IMG/VR virus record: IMGVR_UViG_3300050821_011366
Location: 1-42,379 of that record
DNA: 42,379 nucleotides
Reading direction: 5' to 3' (one strand)
DNA from: a virus
Within the stretch, counting starts at the first letter, position 1, and every line of letters begins with the position of its first letter. The notes under the pieces are model-generated. The model had not been told where the DNA came from, did no database searches, and saw only the letters and a program-made list of their open reading frames with translations. Positions 29,135 to 37,959 of this stretch are shown here, piece by piece. A program made the translations under genes and the position numbers.

Positions 29135-29866
29135 ATGTCGATTCTTACAGGGGATTTGATTGCATACGGTGCACTGAATCGTCCGTTGGACGATGTGTCT
29201 TTGAGTGGTAACTCAATCGACATTCAGAATCGTCCAGTGTTCACGCAGCTGCTTGCCAATTCAACGCTCGTGTACACGTCCAACGCGGCAGACGCGAGAG
29301 TCATTACCGTCTCGGGTAGAAATGCGGCGGGTGTGATTGTCGCCGAGTCGCTTGCGCTGAACGGTGCGACACCGGTGTCGGGCGCACAAGTATTCGAACG
29401 TATTCTTGTTGTCTCTTTGTCTGCGTCAGGTACCCAGTTGGTCACAGTGGGTGGTTCGGGCGTGGGTAACTTGGGACAAGTGTTTCCGAACGAGCGCGGG
29501 TTCTACTGCATGTTTATCAACGCAGCGAGCCAAGCGTCGCCGACCAACCGCTTCGAAAAGATCTACTGGAAGAATACCAATGCGTCGTTGACGTTGAATT
29601 CCGCACAGGTCACATTGACGGCTGACCCAAGTAGTAAAATAACAATTGGGTTGGAGACGGTACTAAACGACGCCACAAGCGTCGCCAACAGACTGGCTGT
29701 TCCTGCAGGCGTCGCCTTTGTCGGTGTCGGCGTAGCACAAAACGTTCCGACTAACGCTGTTCCTGCGGGTTCGGAAATCGCCACATGGATTGAGCAGTCC
29801 CTGTTGGCGAACGACGCGCCGTTAAAGTCGACATTTACCACGCAGTTGGCAGGAACATCTGTATAA
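29135..29866 (+). CDS. Probable virion structural protein
   Basis: A 243-aa protein with beta-rich, Ala/Val/Thr/Ser-rich composition typical of phage head decoration or tail proteins (NRPLDDVSLSGNSIDIQNRP, VITVSGRNAAGVIVAESLAL). GGSGVGNLGQVFPNERGFYC is a notable loop. A strong ribosome site (AAAAGGAGTGAGCGATG) points to high expression. No signal peptide. It is the first gene of the surface-protein region. Confidence 0.6.
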   Translation: MSILTGDLIAYGALNRPLDDVSLSGNSIDIQNRPVFTQLLANSTLVYTSNAADARVITVSGRNAAGVIVAESLALNGATPVSGAQVFERILVVSLSASGTQLVTVGGSGVGNLGQVFPNERGFYCMFINAASQASPTNRFEKIYWKNTNASLTLNSAQVTLTADPSSKITIGLETVLNDATSVANRLAVPAGVAFVGVGVAQNVPTNAVPAGSEIATWIEQSLLANDAPLKSTFTTQLAGTSV

Positions 29867-29916
29867 TAGAAGTGATCGTGGCGTCCGATTGTTTCGGTGT
29901 GAATGAGTGAATCGTC

Positions 29917-30117
29917 GTGCTAAAGTTGAGGAATGAGCCGCCCGGTGCAAGAGTACCGATATATAGGTGCGAGTCGGATGACGAGTGGGTGCCGGAACAA
30001 CTGTACGAGTCGATGAGGTTCGAGAGTATCGTTACGTGGGAACGAATCGAAAACGAAGTGAGTACCGTGTCGCAAGAATGTGGGGAAAAAGATGAACAGA
30101 GAAGAAGCGAACGCTGA
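29917..30117 (+). CDS. Small charged protein
   Basis: A 66-aa protein starting at GTG 29917, acidic and with several Arg. It overlaps the following gene by 26 bases. It is supported mainly by frame openness and position; the function is unknown. Confidence 0.35.
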   Translation: MLKLRNEPPGARVPIYRCESDDEWVPEQLYESMRFESIVTWERIENEVSTVSQECGEKDEQRRSER

Positions 30118-30484
30118 GGTAAGAAAAATCCAGCGCATCTGTCGGGGTCTTCCACTGCTAACAGAAGAGAAGCGCGTGGAGCTGCATACAGCTTGGCACG
30201 CAGCACATGCCAATCTGGATATCGCCGCAGCGACCGACGTTGTGCGCAGAGCAGAAGAGGCAATCAACAAGCCGTATCGCCCCGACTTTGTCCACGAAGA
30301 CTGGCAGACTTTGTCAGCGCGAGCTTCTGATGCCATCTTCGCTCACAGCATGGATTGTGGCGTGGATTTCAACGACATAATCGTAGCCGGTCCGTACGAC
30401 GGTCAGCATCACGATTACAAATGTCCCAAGTGTGGTCAAACGGGAACGTATCGGGCGCCGTATTTCGAGTTACAAGAAGCGTGA
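30092..30484 (+). CDS. Uncharacterised protein with one CxxC pair
   Basis: A 130-aa protein from ATG 30092 after GGGGAAAAAG. It is helical (REEANAEVRKIQRICRG, ELHTAWHAAHANLDIAAAT) with a C-terminal CPKCGQTGTY pair. A small soluble helper is likely. It precedes a run of exported proteins. Confidence 0.6.
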   Translation: MNREEANAEVRKIQRICRGLPLLTEEKRVELHTAWHAAHANLDIAAATDVVRRAEEAINKPYRPDFVHEDWQTLSARASDAIFAHSMDCGVDFNDIIVAGPYDGQHHDYKCPKCGQTGTYRAPYFELQEA

Positions 30485-30485
30485 G

Positions 30486-30857
30486 ATGAAAAGAATCGTT
30501 CTAGCGGCTATTACTCTGCTGTTGTTCTTTGCTGGCGCTGCTTTGTGTCAGCAGTTTCCGGGCGTGCGATATTTTTCGAACGTTCCTACGGGTAGTTGTG
30601 TTGACCAAATGGTGGTCATAGCTATCAGTGACGGAAATTTCTATAGGTGTGAAGGGGAAACGTTGTCCATGCCGGACGCAGGTCATTGGGTAGCGATAGG
30701 TCCAACAGGAGCCACATTTGACCAGTCGTTGCCAAGCAATTTTTACGGGCCGATAGTCCCAAGTAACTGTTCGAAGAATGTTGAAACTGGATTGCTCACG
30801 TGCAGCGCAGCTGCACCAGTACAGCGCGTCTCGACGTTGCAAGGAGTACTGCAATGA
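30486..30857 (+). CDS. Exported small protein (Sec signal)
   Basis: A 123-aa protein with a clear signal peptide (MKRIVLAAITLLLFFAGAAL then C/Q) and a mature part with two Cys pairs (GSCVDQ, FYRCEG, SNCSKN, LLTCSA). The phrase 'P.G.CVDQ..V.....FYRC' recalls short repeats in phage and bacterial surface proteins. It would be cell-surface or virion located. It starts one base after the previous stop. Confidence 0.6.
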   Translation: MKRIVLAAITLLLFFAGAALCQQFPGVRYFSNVPTGSCVDQMVVIAISDGNFYRCEGETLSMPDAGHWVAIGPTGATFDQSLPSNFYGPIVPSNCSKNVETGLLTCSAAAPVQRVSTLQGVLQ

Positions 30858-31261
30858 AATTTTTCATCCGTACATTTGTAGTTGGATTGATGCTGTCTTT
30901 GTTTGTCGGCGCTGTTGGCGCTATAAATTTGCCTGCGTTACACGTAACGCCAGCTGCTGCACAGACTCCGCCCATAGTGCACGGCATTCGTTTGAGCTGG
31001 GTTCCTGTTTCAGGAATAACAGGGTACACAATTTTTCGTTCAACGATTGCTGGTGGACCATATGTCATTGTCTCGCCGCCAAATTTCAACGCTACGATTT
31101 TTGTCGATCCAATTTCTGGTCTCACGCGAGGGACGACGTACTTTTACATTGTGAGAGTGATCGACCTTTTTGGTGTGGAGGGTCCTAATTCCAATGAAGT
31201 GTCGGTGACTGTGCCGGTAGCGCCAGGAATGGTAACGGGCTTGACGGCCACGATTCAGTAA
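30854..31261 (+). CDS. Exported FnIII-like protein
   Basis: A 135-aa protein from ATG 30854 (ATGA overlap). It has a signal peptide (MKFFIRTFVVGLMLSLFVGA) and one fibronectin type III domain at 38-130: IRLSWVPVSGITGYTIFRST, TYFYIVRVIDLFGVEG, SNEVSVTVP. It is probably a surface adhesion or carbohydrate-contact module. It precedes the LuxR-type gene. Confidence 0.7.
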   Translation: MKFFIRTFVVGLMLSLFVGAVGAINLPALHVTPAAAQTPPIVHGIRLSWVPVSGITGYTIFRSTIAGGPYVIVSPPNFNATIFVDPISGLTRGTTYFYIVRVIDLFGVEGPNSNEVSVTVPVAPGMVTGLTATIQ

Positions 31262-31271
31262 GAGAGCGTGT

Positions 31272-31832
31272 ATGGACAAGAATAAAGTTTTGAAGCTCAC
31301 GTTGCGCGATGAGTTGTTGGGCCAGCCGCTAAGCAAGCGTGAGCAGGTTGTCGCGGCAGAAATGATGTCTAATCTGTCGTGGAAAGAAATAGCTGCAAAG
31401 CTCAACGTCAGTCCATCTGCGGTCAAGCATCATGCTGGTGCTATCTATTCGAAACTAGGTGTTTACGATAGACTACACGCGCAGGAACTTATTAGGCGCT
31501 CTGAGATGGGTGTTGCTTACGTTACAGATCAAGAAGCAATGAATGATTGGAGCAGATTGACGCCTTTGCAAAGGAACGTTGCCAGGTTGTTCGCACCGAC
31601 AGGGAGTTGGGCTACGGTGTTACACAAAATACGAATGAGCGAATCGTCTTTGAGGCAGACTTTGTATATCATCTATCAGATTCTTCGGGTGGGAAATAAG
31701 TACAGGCTGGCCGAATTTGTTTTGAAGCGCAAGTTGCATGAACAGCCATTGGAGTTGGATGGACTAGAGATAAAGGTTTTCCGGGCCAGAAAAAACGTCA
31801 TCGAACTCAAAACTTCTGCCAGGAGAGGATGA
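31272..31832 (+). CDS. LuxR/GerE-type helix-turn-helix protein with two HTH segments
   Basis: A 186-aa protein. Residues 20-70 are a typical LuxR HTH: LSKREQVVAAEMMSNLSWKE, IAAKLNVSPSAVKHHAGAIY, SKLGV. Residues 95-150 show a second, weaker copy (LTPLQRNVARLFAPTGSW, IYQILRVGNKYRLAEFV). There is no receiver or ligand domain, so it probably binds DNA by itself. It sits among exported structural genes, which suggests it controls this region or host genes. Direct evidence for targets is absent. Confidence 0.75.
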   Translation: MDKNKVLKLTLRDELLGQPLSKREQVVAAEMMSNLSWKEIAAKLNVSPSAVKHHAGAIYSKLGVYDRLHAQELIRRSEMGVAYVTDQEAMNDWSRLTPLQRNVARLFAPTGSWATVLHKIRMSESSLRQTLYIIYQILRVGNKYRLAEFVLKRKLHEQPLELDGLEIKVFRARKNVIELKTSARRG

Positions 31833-31833
31833 A

Positions 31834-32259
31834 ATGATTAGCAAGAATCGTAGCGCGTTGTTGTTGATGGTGGCTCTGGTCTTGAGTGTGTGCTCCTATG
31901 CGCAAGCAAAGTTGAGCGTACATTGGTCAGAGTCTGTTGTTGACTTTGGTGCGGTGCATTTGAATGGTTCTGCATCGCATAAAGTCGCAGTCAAAAACAA
32001 CGGCACAAGTCCGGTGGTTCTTACGTCTGCCGGATTTGTAAGGACGCTGAGTAAGGACTCGTCTATTGTGACTGAGTTTGGCGCTGTGGCGCCGGCAAAA
32101 GAAAAAGTATTGTGGCCGGGAGAGACCGCGGAGTTCATACTTATGTTTTTCCCGAAGGTCGTGGGGGCCAGAGAAGCAAAGTTGCTTATCGAGTTTGGTG
32201 TGGAGAAAGACAGAAAGATAGTGCAAGCTATTACCTGCCGTGGCGAGGGCGTGAATTGA
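31834..32259 (+). CDS. Exported ASH/Ig-like domain protein
   Basis: A 141-aa protein with a signal peptide (LLLMVALVLSVCSYAQA) and one ASPM-SPD-2-Hydin/choice-of-anchor-D type domain: VVDFGAVHLNGSASHKVAVK, NNGTSPVVLTSAGF, WPGETAEFILMFFPK. Such domains abound in Acidobacteriota surface proteins. It is coupled to the next gene's region. Confidence 0.68.
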   Translation: MISKNRSALLLMVALVLSVCSYAQAKLSVHWSESVVDFGAVHLNGSASHKVAVKNNGTSPVVLTSAGFVRTLSKDSSIVTEFGAVAPAKEKVLWPGETAEFILMFFPKVVGAREAKLLIEFGVEKDRKIVQAITCRGEGVN

Positions 32260-32276
32260 AGAAAGGAAAAGACGTG

Positions 32277-33749
32277 ATGCGGATGAGACTGTTGCTTGTG
32301 TTGATTGGTTTGTTGGGGCTGGGCAACGTTGCTGTTGCCGACACAGTCGCAAAAGATTGTGGAGCCACTATTAGTTGTTCGGTGTCCGTTCCAAACGTCG
32401 CCGTAGGCGATTTGGTTGTAATTGTTGTGCGTGCTGGGCAGTTGCCTACAATTTCTCTTGTCGGGTTTAAAGAAGCGGGTCAAGTAGACTCCTCAGACCC
32501 GCATAGACTGGCTTTGTTTTATCAATATGCCGGTAGCGCAGGTTCTGTACCTGTTACTGTAGCCGCTCCGGGAGCGAGCACGTTGAGGGTGACAGGTGCA
32601 TCGTTTGCAGGTCCGTGGGACACTACAAAGGTGCCTGTTTTTGTTTCAGCTGCCGGGTCGTCGAGAACTGCTGTGAGTGGTCTTTGTCCTACCAGTTTCT
32701 GCATAGGGGCTGTTTCAACCGCCAATGGAAACTCAGTCACTGTCGTGCCCAACGAAACGTTGATTGCATCAGCGGGTAGCAAAGTTTTTATGTTGTCGGG
32801 AACGGCCGCTGCAAACGTTACGTTGTCCGGTTCTGATTTGTGGGCCGCTGCTGTTGTCGGGTTTTCAGCTCCTGCGGTTGTTCCACCGCCAGTTCCGAGT
32901 GTTACATTGTCGGCGTTACCGACAAGTGTCAATCAGGGCACAGCGTCTGTATTGTCTTGGACTAGTTCAAACGCCACGTCTGTCACAATTGACAACGGCG
33001 TGGGTTCCGTCACACCAGTTGCGGGTGGTTCGGTTTCGGTTACGCCACAAGTGGCAACTACGTATACAGCAACGGGAGTTGGTGCGGGAGGAAGCGCAGC
33101 AGCTTCTGCAAATGTTGCGGTTACCATTGCAGATACGACACCGCCAGTTGTATCTGTCGTTACGTTGGTTAGTGGGCAGAACGTAACGGGCGTGCAAATC
33201 GTCACAATAAGTGCGACAGACGACGTAGCTGTTGCCAGTGTGCAACCAAAAATAGACGGCGTCAATTTCGGTCCTGCGTTGACCGTTTCGCCGTATTTTT
33301 TCACGTTAGACACGTCCACGTTATCAACAGGAGTGCATACAGTTGGCGCACAAGCAGTCGACACGTCCGGCAATTCAGCCAGCGCTTCTGTTTCTGTAAA
33401 CGTTACGGGTCAGTTGTTTGATATCGTGCTGGTCTACGACGATGGTTCTGCTTACACGCCGGGTGGCTCTGTAAGCATTTCAGAATTAACAGGCACTAAT
33501 CTAACGCAGACCGATGTCGTCACGAAAGTTACGCCCACCGGAGGCGTAAAATTTCGTTGGACTGCTACGGTAGGCGTTGTCTATCTTGTTGTTGTAAGCG
33601 ATGCGTCTGGAACAGTTCTTTGGAACACGGGAACGCAGTTAACGCCAAGTCAGTTACCGTCGGCGTTCAGCGGTGTGTCAGCAAAAATAGTTTTCTCCAA
33701 AGCAACGGGAGCTTGGGCTGGGATGTCGAATTTCACAATCAGCTATTAA
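32277..33749 (+). CDS. Exported Ig-like adhesin or fiber protein
   Basis: A 490-aa protein; ATG 32277 follows AAAGGAAAAGACGTG. Signal peptide (LLLVLIGLLGLGNVAVA). The N-terminal beta domain (VAVGDLVVIVVRAG, ADLWAAAVVGFS-like) resembles those of the later exported proteins. Then come Ig-like modules (VTLSALPTSVNQGTASVLSW, TTYTATGVGAGG; TTPPVVSVVTLVSGQNVTGV, VHTVGAQAVDTSGN) and a C-terminal beta domain. It is likely a surface or tail-associated binding protein. Confidence 0.68.
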   Translation: MRMRLLLVLIGLLGLGNVAVADTVAKDCGATISCSVSVPNVAVGDLVVIVVRAGQLPTISLVGFKEAGQVDSSDPHRLALFYQYAGSAGSVPVTVAAPGASTLRVTGASFAGPWDTTKVPVFVSAAGSSRTAVSGLCPTSFCIGAVSTANGNSVTVVPNETLIASAGSKVFMLSGTAAANVTLSGSDLWAAAVVGFSAPAVVPPPVPSVTLSALPTSVNQGTASVLSWTSSNATSVTIDNGVGSVTPVAGGSVSVTPQVATTYTATGVGAGGSAAASANVAVTIADTTPPVVSVVTLVSGQNVTGVQIVTISATDDVAVASVQPKIDGVNFGPALTVSPYFFTLDTSTLSTGVHTVGAQAVDTSGNSASASVSVNVTGQLFDIVLVYDDGSAYTPGGSVSISELTGTNLTQTDVVTKVTPTGGVKFRWTATVGVVYLVVVSDASGTVLWNTGTQLTPSQLPSAFSGVSAKIVFSKATGAWAGMSNFTISY

Positions 33750-33765
33750 GACGGGGTAAACTGTC

Positions 33766-34257
33766 TTGCCCATCAAGCACAAGTTCATAACAGGTCTTGC
33801 AGACGGTGCAAATTCTACACTCGTAAAACCGTCGAATTGGAACGATGGGCACGTAGGTACAGCTGACGTTACTTCTTGTTCTGTGTACAGTGTGTCGGGC
33901 GGTTTCACATGCTTTTCCGGTCCAACAGGTAGCTGTGTTCTATTTGTAACAGCTACGGGAACAGCAAGTGGAGCAAATGCAAACGCCATTTCTGTTTATC
34001 TGCCAGCGATTTCCGGCGCATTCATTCCTGCATCGCAGACGGGTTTGCCATTCTCGAATGGGACGAGTTTCGTGTACTCGTTCTTTAGAAAGGACGGAAA
34101 CCCGGGTTTTGTAAACATATATCCGAATCCTGCCGACATGCGACAGGTGCCGTCTGTCACGATTAACGGGCAGCCGTACTACGTTCTTGCCAATCAGTAC
34201 CAGTATGCCGAGATGATTTGTGACGGACAGAATTGGTTCGTCATAGACAACAATTGA
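33766..34257 (+). CDS. Probable tail-fiber-type structural protein
   Basis: A 163-aa protein starting at TTG with PIKHKFITGLADGANSTLVK followed by PSNWNDGH, the typical opening of many phage tail-fiber or baseplate-adjacent proteins ('KH.F..G..DG....V.PS.WN..H'). It has a beta-rich rest ending in ICDGQNWFVIDNN. No signal peptide, so it probably assembles inside the cell. Confidence 0.68.
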   Translation: MPIKHKFITGLADGANSTLVKPSNWNDGHVGTADVTSCSVYSVSGGFTCFSGPTGSCVLFVTATGTASGANANAISVYLPAISGAFIPASQTGLPFSNGTSFVYSFFRKDGNPGFVNIYPNPADMRQVPSVTINGQPYYVLANQYQYAEMICDGQNWFVIDNN

Positions 34258-34266
34258 GGTACGCTT

Positions 34267-35643
34267 GTGTTTGAAAAACTGTTCAGAAAACTAGCTCTGA
34301 GCGCTTTGCTGCTTCTGACGGGCGCAGGAGTTGCTGCACCGCAAGGTGGACAAGTAACAACTGTCAGAGGCGGTCCTGTTCTGCCGACATGTAGTTCGGT
34401 CACGGCTGGTTTGTTCATTTTGACGCCACAGCCAGCCGAACTCTATTTCTGTAACAATGAGACGGGTACGTTTCAGTGGTCGTTGATACCGTCTTCTAGT
34501 AATATTCCGACTAGTCCAAACGGTGTACCGCTTACGCTTACGTCAACGCCTTCGGGTGGTGGTTACGGTCATGCGCAGTTTGGATTGAGTGGCGTTCCAA
34601 CGAATCCGCAGACGGGGACGACCTATACGTTTGCTGCTACGGACCGAGCCACTTATGTTAGTTTCAGCAACGCCGGTGCGATTGCTGTAACGTTGCCACA
34701 AGCTAACTCGGCGGGCTTTGGTTCTAATTTCGTTACGTTGGCGTGCAACATAGGAGTAGGGACGGCGACGATCACGCCAACGACGTCGAACATTAGTTTT
34801 ACTAACGGGTCGGCGTACACAAGTGCTGCTGCGTCTCTGGCGCTTTTGACGGGGCAGTGCGCCTGGATTTATTCTGACAATATAAACTATTTTGCAGTCG
34901 TACGGACTGGGGGTATTTCGGGTCTGACGACTGGGTTCATTCCCAAGGCCGGTAGTGCGACGTCCATCGTAAATTCCTTATGTGACGAGGGAATTACGAC
35001 AGCGAACGTTTTGACTTGTACAGACACAGCAGGCGTAAAAGTTGTCAGTGTTCAAACGGGAACATCGCCACCAGCTTGCACTGTAGGTACAGCGGGTTTC
35101 TGGTGTGCGTCAGAAGGAACAGCGCCAACAAACGTAGCCAGCACGTCGGCGTTATATCCAGATTCGACAACGCATGAATTCATGGGTACTACGAACGGCG
35201 CAAGTACAGCTACGCCGGGAATGATGGTTCGTAGTCAACCGTCTCCGATTTCCCTTACAGGAAAAACAGCTGCTATTGCAAATGGAACAGTGCTCTGCGC
35301 CGCAGCTGCAGGCGCTTGTAACGTGGCGGGTCAGTATAGAATTACAGCCTATTTTGATTCCACAGTAACCTGTGCGACGCCGGGACCGGCAGCGATTGGT
35401 TTCAACTTGACGTGGGTAGATGAGATTGGAACGAAAACGGCCCAGTCTGTTCCGTTGGACGTAAATGGTGCAACGGCACTGACTGCGACAATGATTATTG
35501 GAGATACCACGCACAATGCAACGGGTACAGCATCTATTTGGTCCACAGGCGCCAGCCAGATAGGTTACGGTGTAACGTATACAGCGTGCACGAGTGGTAC
35601 GGGAACGTACGCAGTGAGAATCGTCGTGGAGAGACTGCAATGA
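34267..35643 (+). CDS. Exported fiber-like protein
   Basis: A 458-aa protein starting at GTG. The N-terminus has a signal-like stretch (LALSALLLLTGAGVAAP), then TVRGGPVLPTCSSVTAGLFI, LTPQPAELYFCNNETG, a two-Cys module frequent in tail fibers and soil-bacterial surface proteins. A long Thr/Ala/Ser/Gly beta-rich region follows, with a C-terminal jelly-roll-like domain. Presence of a signal on a fiber is odd (see findings). Confidence 0.62.
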   Translation: MFEKLFRKLALSALLLLTGAGVAAPQGGQVTTVRGGPVLPTCSSVTAGLFILTPQPAELYFCNNETGTFQWSLIPSSSNIPTSPNGVPLTLTSTPSGGGYGHAQFGLSGVPTNPQTGTTYTFAATDRATYVSFSNAGAIAVTLPQANSAGFGSNFVTLACNIGVGTATITPTTSNISFTNGSAYTSAAASLALLTGQCAWIYSDNINYFAVVRTGGISGLTTGFIPKAGSATSIVNSLCDEGITTANVLTCTDTAGVKVVSVQTGTSPPACTVGTAGFWCASEGTAPTNVASTSALYPDSTTHEFMGTTNGASTATPGMMVRSQPSPISLTGKTAAIANGTVLCAAAAGACNVAGQYRITAYFDSTVTCATPGPAAIGFNLTWVDEIGTKTAQSVPLDVNGATALTATMIIGDTTHNATGTASIWSTGASQIGYGVTYTACTSGTGTYAVRIVVERLQ

Positions 35644-36446
35644 AGCATATGCTAAAAGCAGTAATTTTTGCTCTGGGGCTATTGCTTTGTTCAGCTACCG
35701 TTCGCGGAACTGCACCGTCTATCGCCAACAGTGGCGCGCAGCATGCACAAAATAAGACCGCTGCTACCAATACAGTTTTGGTGGGTTTGCCAGGTAACGT
35801 CACGGCTGGAAATATGATTTTGGTATTTGTGGGTGCACAAGATTCGGGGCGTTCCACGATAAATACGCCGACAATGACGGGCGAGACGTTTGTGCATCTT
35901 ACTAATGCATCTAACAATGGAGTTTCAAATGCAGGCCAAATTCAGTGCTATTACGTAGCCAGTGCCGTGGGCGGTCAAAACACAGTAACAGCAACTGATA
36001 CAGGCACGGCCAACGATATGCATATTTTGGTTATAGAGATTACTGGACAGAGTACTAGTAGCCCAATCGATGCTTCCGGTAATGCACACGCACTTGCCAA
36101 CAGTAGTGGTCAGGGTACTGCGTCGACGTCCGGTGCCACTACGAACGCCACAGATTTGGTTATTGGCGCTGTTCTAGATTTTTTTAATGGCGGTTTTACG
36201 TTAACAGCGGCTGGGTACACTTTGGTTGATAGCAGCGACTTAGGCGCATTAAATTCCCAAGCTGCGGATTTTCAAAAAACCGTGTCTAGCACAGGTACGC
36301 AGTCCGCCACGTTTGGCGGTTTTACTCTCAACGATGATTTGGTTATGGGTATTGTCGCTGTACAGAATCCTGCTGCTGCAGGGACTGTGGGTTCTAAAGT
36401 TGCCGGACCGGCAAAACTAGGTGGACCAGCAAAGGTGCAAAGATGA
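35640..36446 (+). CDS. Exported beta-domain protein
   Basis: A 268-aa protein, ATGA-coupled, with a signal peptide (MLKAVIFALGLLLCSATVRG). The mature part (LPGNVTAGNMILVFVGAQDS, DMHILVIEITGQST, DLVIGAVLDFFNGG) has a beta-sandwich pattern, here called the 'NxILV' type, also seen in its two exported neighbours. It is probably a paralogue of the next gene and of the N-terminal part of the 32277 gene. Confidence 0.62.
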   Translation: MKHMLKAVIFALGLLLCSATVRGTAPSIANSGAQHAQNKTAATNTVLVGLPGNVTAGNMILVFVGAQDSGRSTINTPTMTGETFVHLTNASNNGVSNAGQIQCYYVASAVGGQNTVTATDTGTANDMHILVIEITGQSTSSPIDASGNAHALANSSGQGTASTSGATTNATDLVIGAVLDFFNGGFTLTAAGYTLVDSSDLGALNSQAADFQKTVSSTGTQSATFGGFTLNDDLVMGIVAVQNPAAAGTVGSKVAGPAKLGGPAKVQR

Positions 36447-37957
36447 AAGTTTTTGCCATTCTGTTGGCAATTTTGTTGGTTTTGTCTTTGCCGTTTAGAG
36501 CACAGGCACAGGCGCCAACAGTTATCTATAGGACTGCAGCTCCGTTGGCTATTGCGTCGGGTAGTTCTTGGAGCTTTGACGGAACGTGTACGACAGCGTC
36601 TTGGTGCTATCGTGTGCCAGTCGATTCCACTGCAGTGACCAGTGGTAGCACAATTCTTGTTTCGTTTTCATATGACAGCACGGGAGCGAATCAAACATTC
36701 ACAGTAACGGATGACCAAGGGAATAGCTACGTCAACGACGTGACTTCGGCGGTGCTCAACACCAAAACGATGAAGATGTACCGTGCAACAAATGTCACGG
36801 CGGGCGCTTCTTACGTAAACGTACGTCAGACCGGGGGAACTCAGAACGCTCTTTGGCAGATTTCCATTGCGGTTGTCAAAGACGCCAATACGCTAGACGT
36901 TTCTTCTTGTAACACGGCCACGTCCGCAACGATTACTGCTGGTAGTATGACTCCGACTGTGAGCGGCGACTTTATCTTCCAAGCGAAGTACTCTACTACG
37001 CAGACGTCGCAAACAGCTTCGTTCACAGCGGGGTCGCAAGCAAATATCACTTGGGGTTTGCTTTCTGAGCTACTAGGCGATGGTGTGGCTACGCAGTCAG
37101 GCGTTTACAATTCTACGTCAGCGATAAATCCAACGTTCACGCAAGCAGCGTCGGATGCCTACATCAGTTGTGCTGTAGCACTAAAGCCCAATGTAGCGGG
37201 TAGTGTTCCAATAGTTCTACCGCGTGTCATAAATCAAGAGCATGATGCAACGCCGAAAGTAGCTGCCAATCCGTGGAAATTGGGCGTCGTGGTCGACACG
37301 CCAAACACAGCCGTTTATATACACTACGTTGGAAATGACGCACTCAGTAGTCCTTTCATCACGTCAACGCCTTCGCCTGATATTGGATGGACGGCGAGTG
37401 GTGCTGATTTTGCGGGTTCAAACGGGCACAACCACGATAATATTTATTGTGCAAAATGGACTACGCCGCCAGGTACGGTACTGATTAGCATACAGCGCAC
37501 AGCAAACACAAATGATACGATTAACATGGTGTACGTTGTTCTGGGTGCGACTTGTAATCTGGATGTAGACGATGGAGGATTGACCGCCAATCAAGCGTCT
37601 CAAGTTTCCACTTTAGTTATATGTACGTCGACATGTTTGACGCCAACAAAGCAAAACGATTTCATACTCGGGGGTGGTGGGCAATTCTTTTGTACAGGTA
37701 CTTCGTTAGTTTTGCCGAGTGGGGGGCATTTTGCAACAGCTTGGTTCAATGGTAATACCATAGACGGTCCAACGCAGACCGACGAGAACAATTTCTGGTG
37801 GTATGCGTTCAATTCCAGTCTTAGCCAGTTGAATATATCAATTGGCGAATCATGTGGTCAGGCCGAAGGAGTTTGGGCGCATCGTACTGCTGCGTATCAA
37901 GCGGCAACTATACCAATCGTAGCACCTGCTCCTGTACTATTTGCGGGGAGAGAATAG
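36443..37957 (+). CDS. Exported beta-domain protein, two-domain paralogue
   Basis: A 504-aa protein, ATGA-coupled. Signal peptide (MKVFAILLAILLVLSLPFRA). Residues 50-250 repeat the same domain type (TILVSFSYDSTGANQTFTVT, DDQGNSYVNDVTS; ISIAVVKDANTLDVSS); residues 290-490 look like a second, related domain (HNHDNIYCAKW, ILGGGGQFFCTG). It is likely surface or virion located; sugar binding is possible but unproven. Confidence 0.62.
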   Translation: MKVFAILLAILLVLSLPFRAQAQAPTVIYRTAAPLAIASGSSWSFDGTCTTASWCYRVPVDSTAVTSGSTILVSFSYDSTGANQTFTVTDDQGNSYVNDVTSAVLNTKTMKMYRATNVTAGASYVNVRQTGGTQNALWQISIAVVKDANTLDVSSCNTATSATITAGSMTPTVSGDFIFQAKYSTTQTSQTASFTAGSQANITWGLLSELLGDGVATQSGVYNSTSAINPTFTQAASDAYISCAVALKPNVAGSVPIVLPRVINQEHDATPKVAANPWKLGVVVDTPNTAVYIHYVGNDALSSPFITSTPSPDIGWTASGADFAGSNGHNHDNIYCAKWTTPPGTVLISIQRTANTNDTINMVYVVLGATCNLDVDDGGLTANQASQVSTLVICTSTCLTPTKQNDFILGGGGQFFCTGTSLVLPSGGHFATAWFNGNTIDGPTQTDENNFWWYAFNSSLSQLNISIGESCGQAEGVWAHRTAAYQAATIPIVAPAPVLFAGRE

Positions 37958-37959
37958 CT

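Noticed and set aside
29863-29868. TATAAT string near the end of the 29135 gene as a promoter
   Set aside because: No suitable -35 hexamer 16-18 bases upstream.
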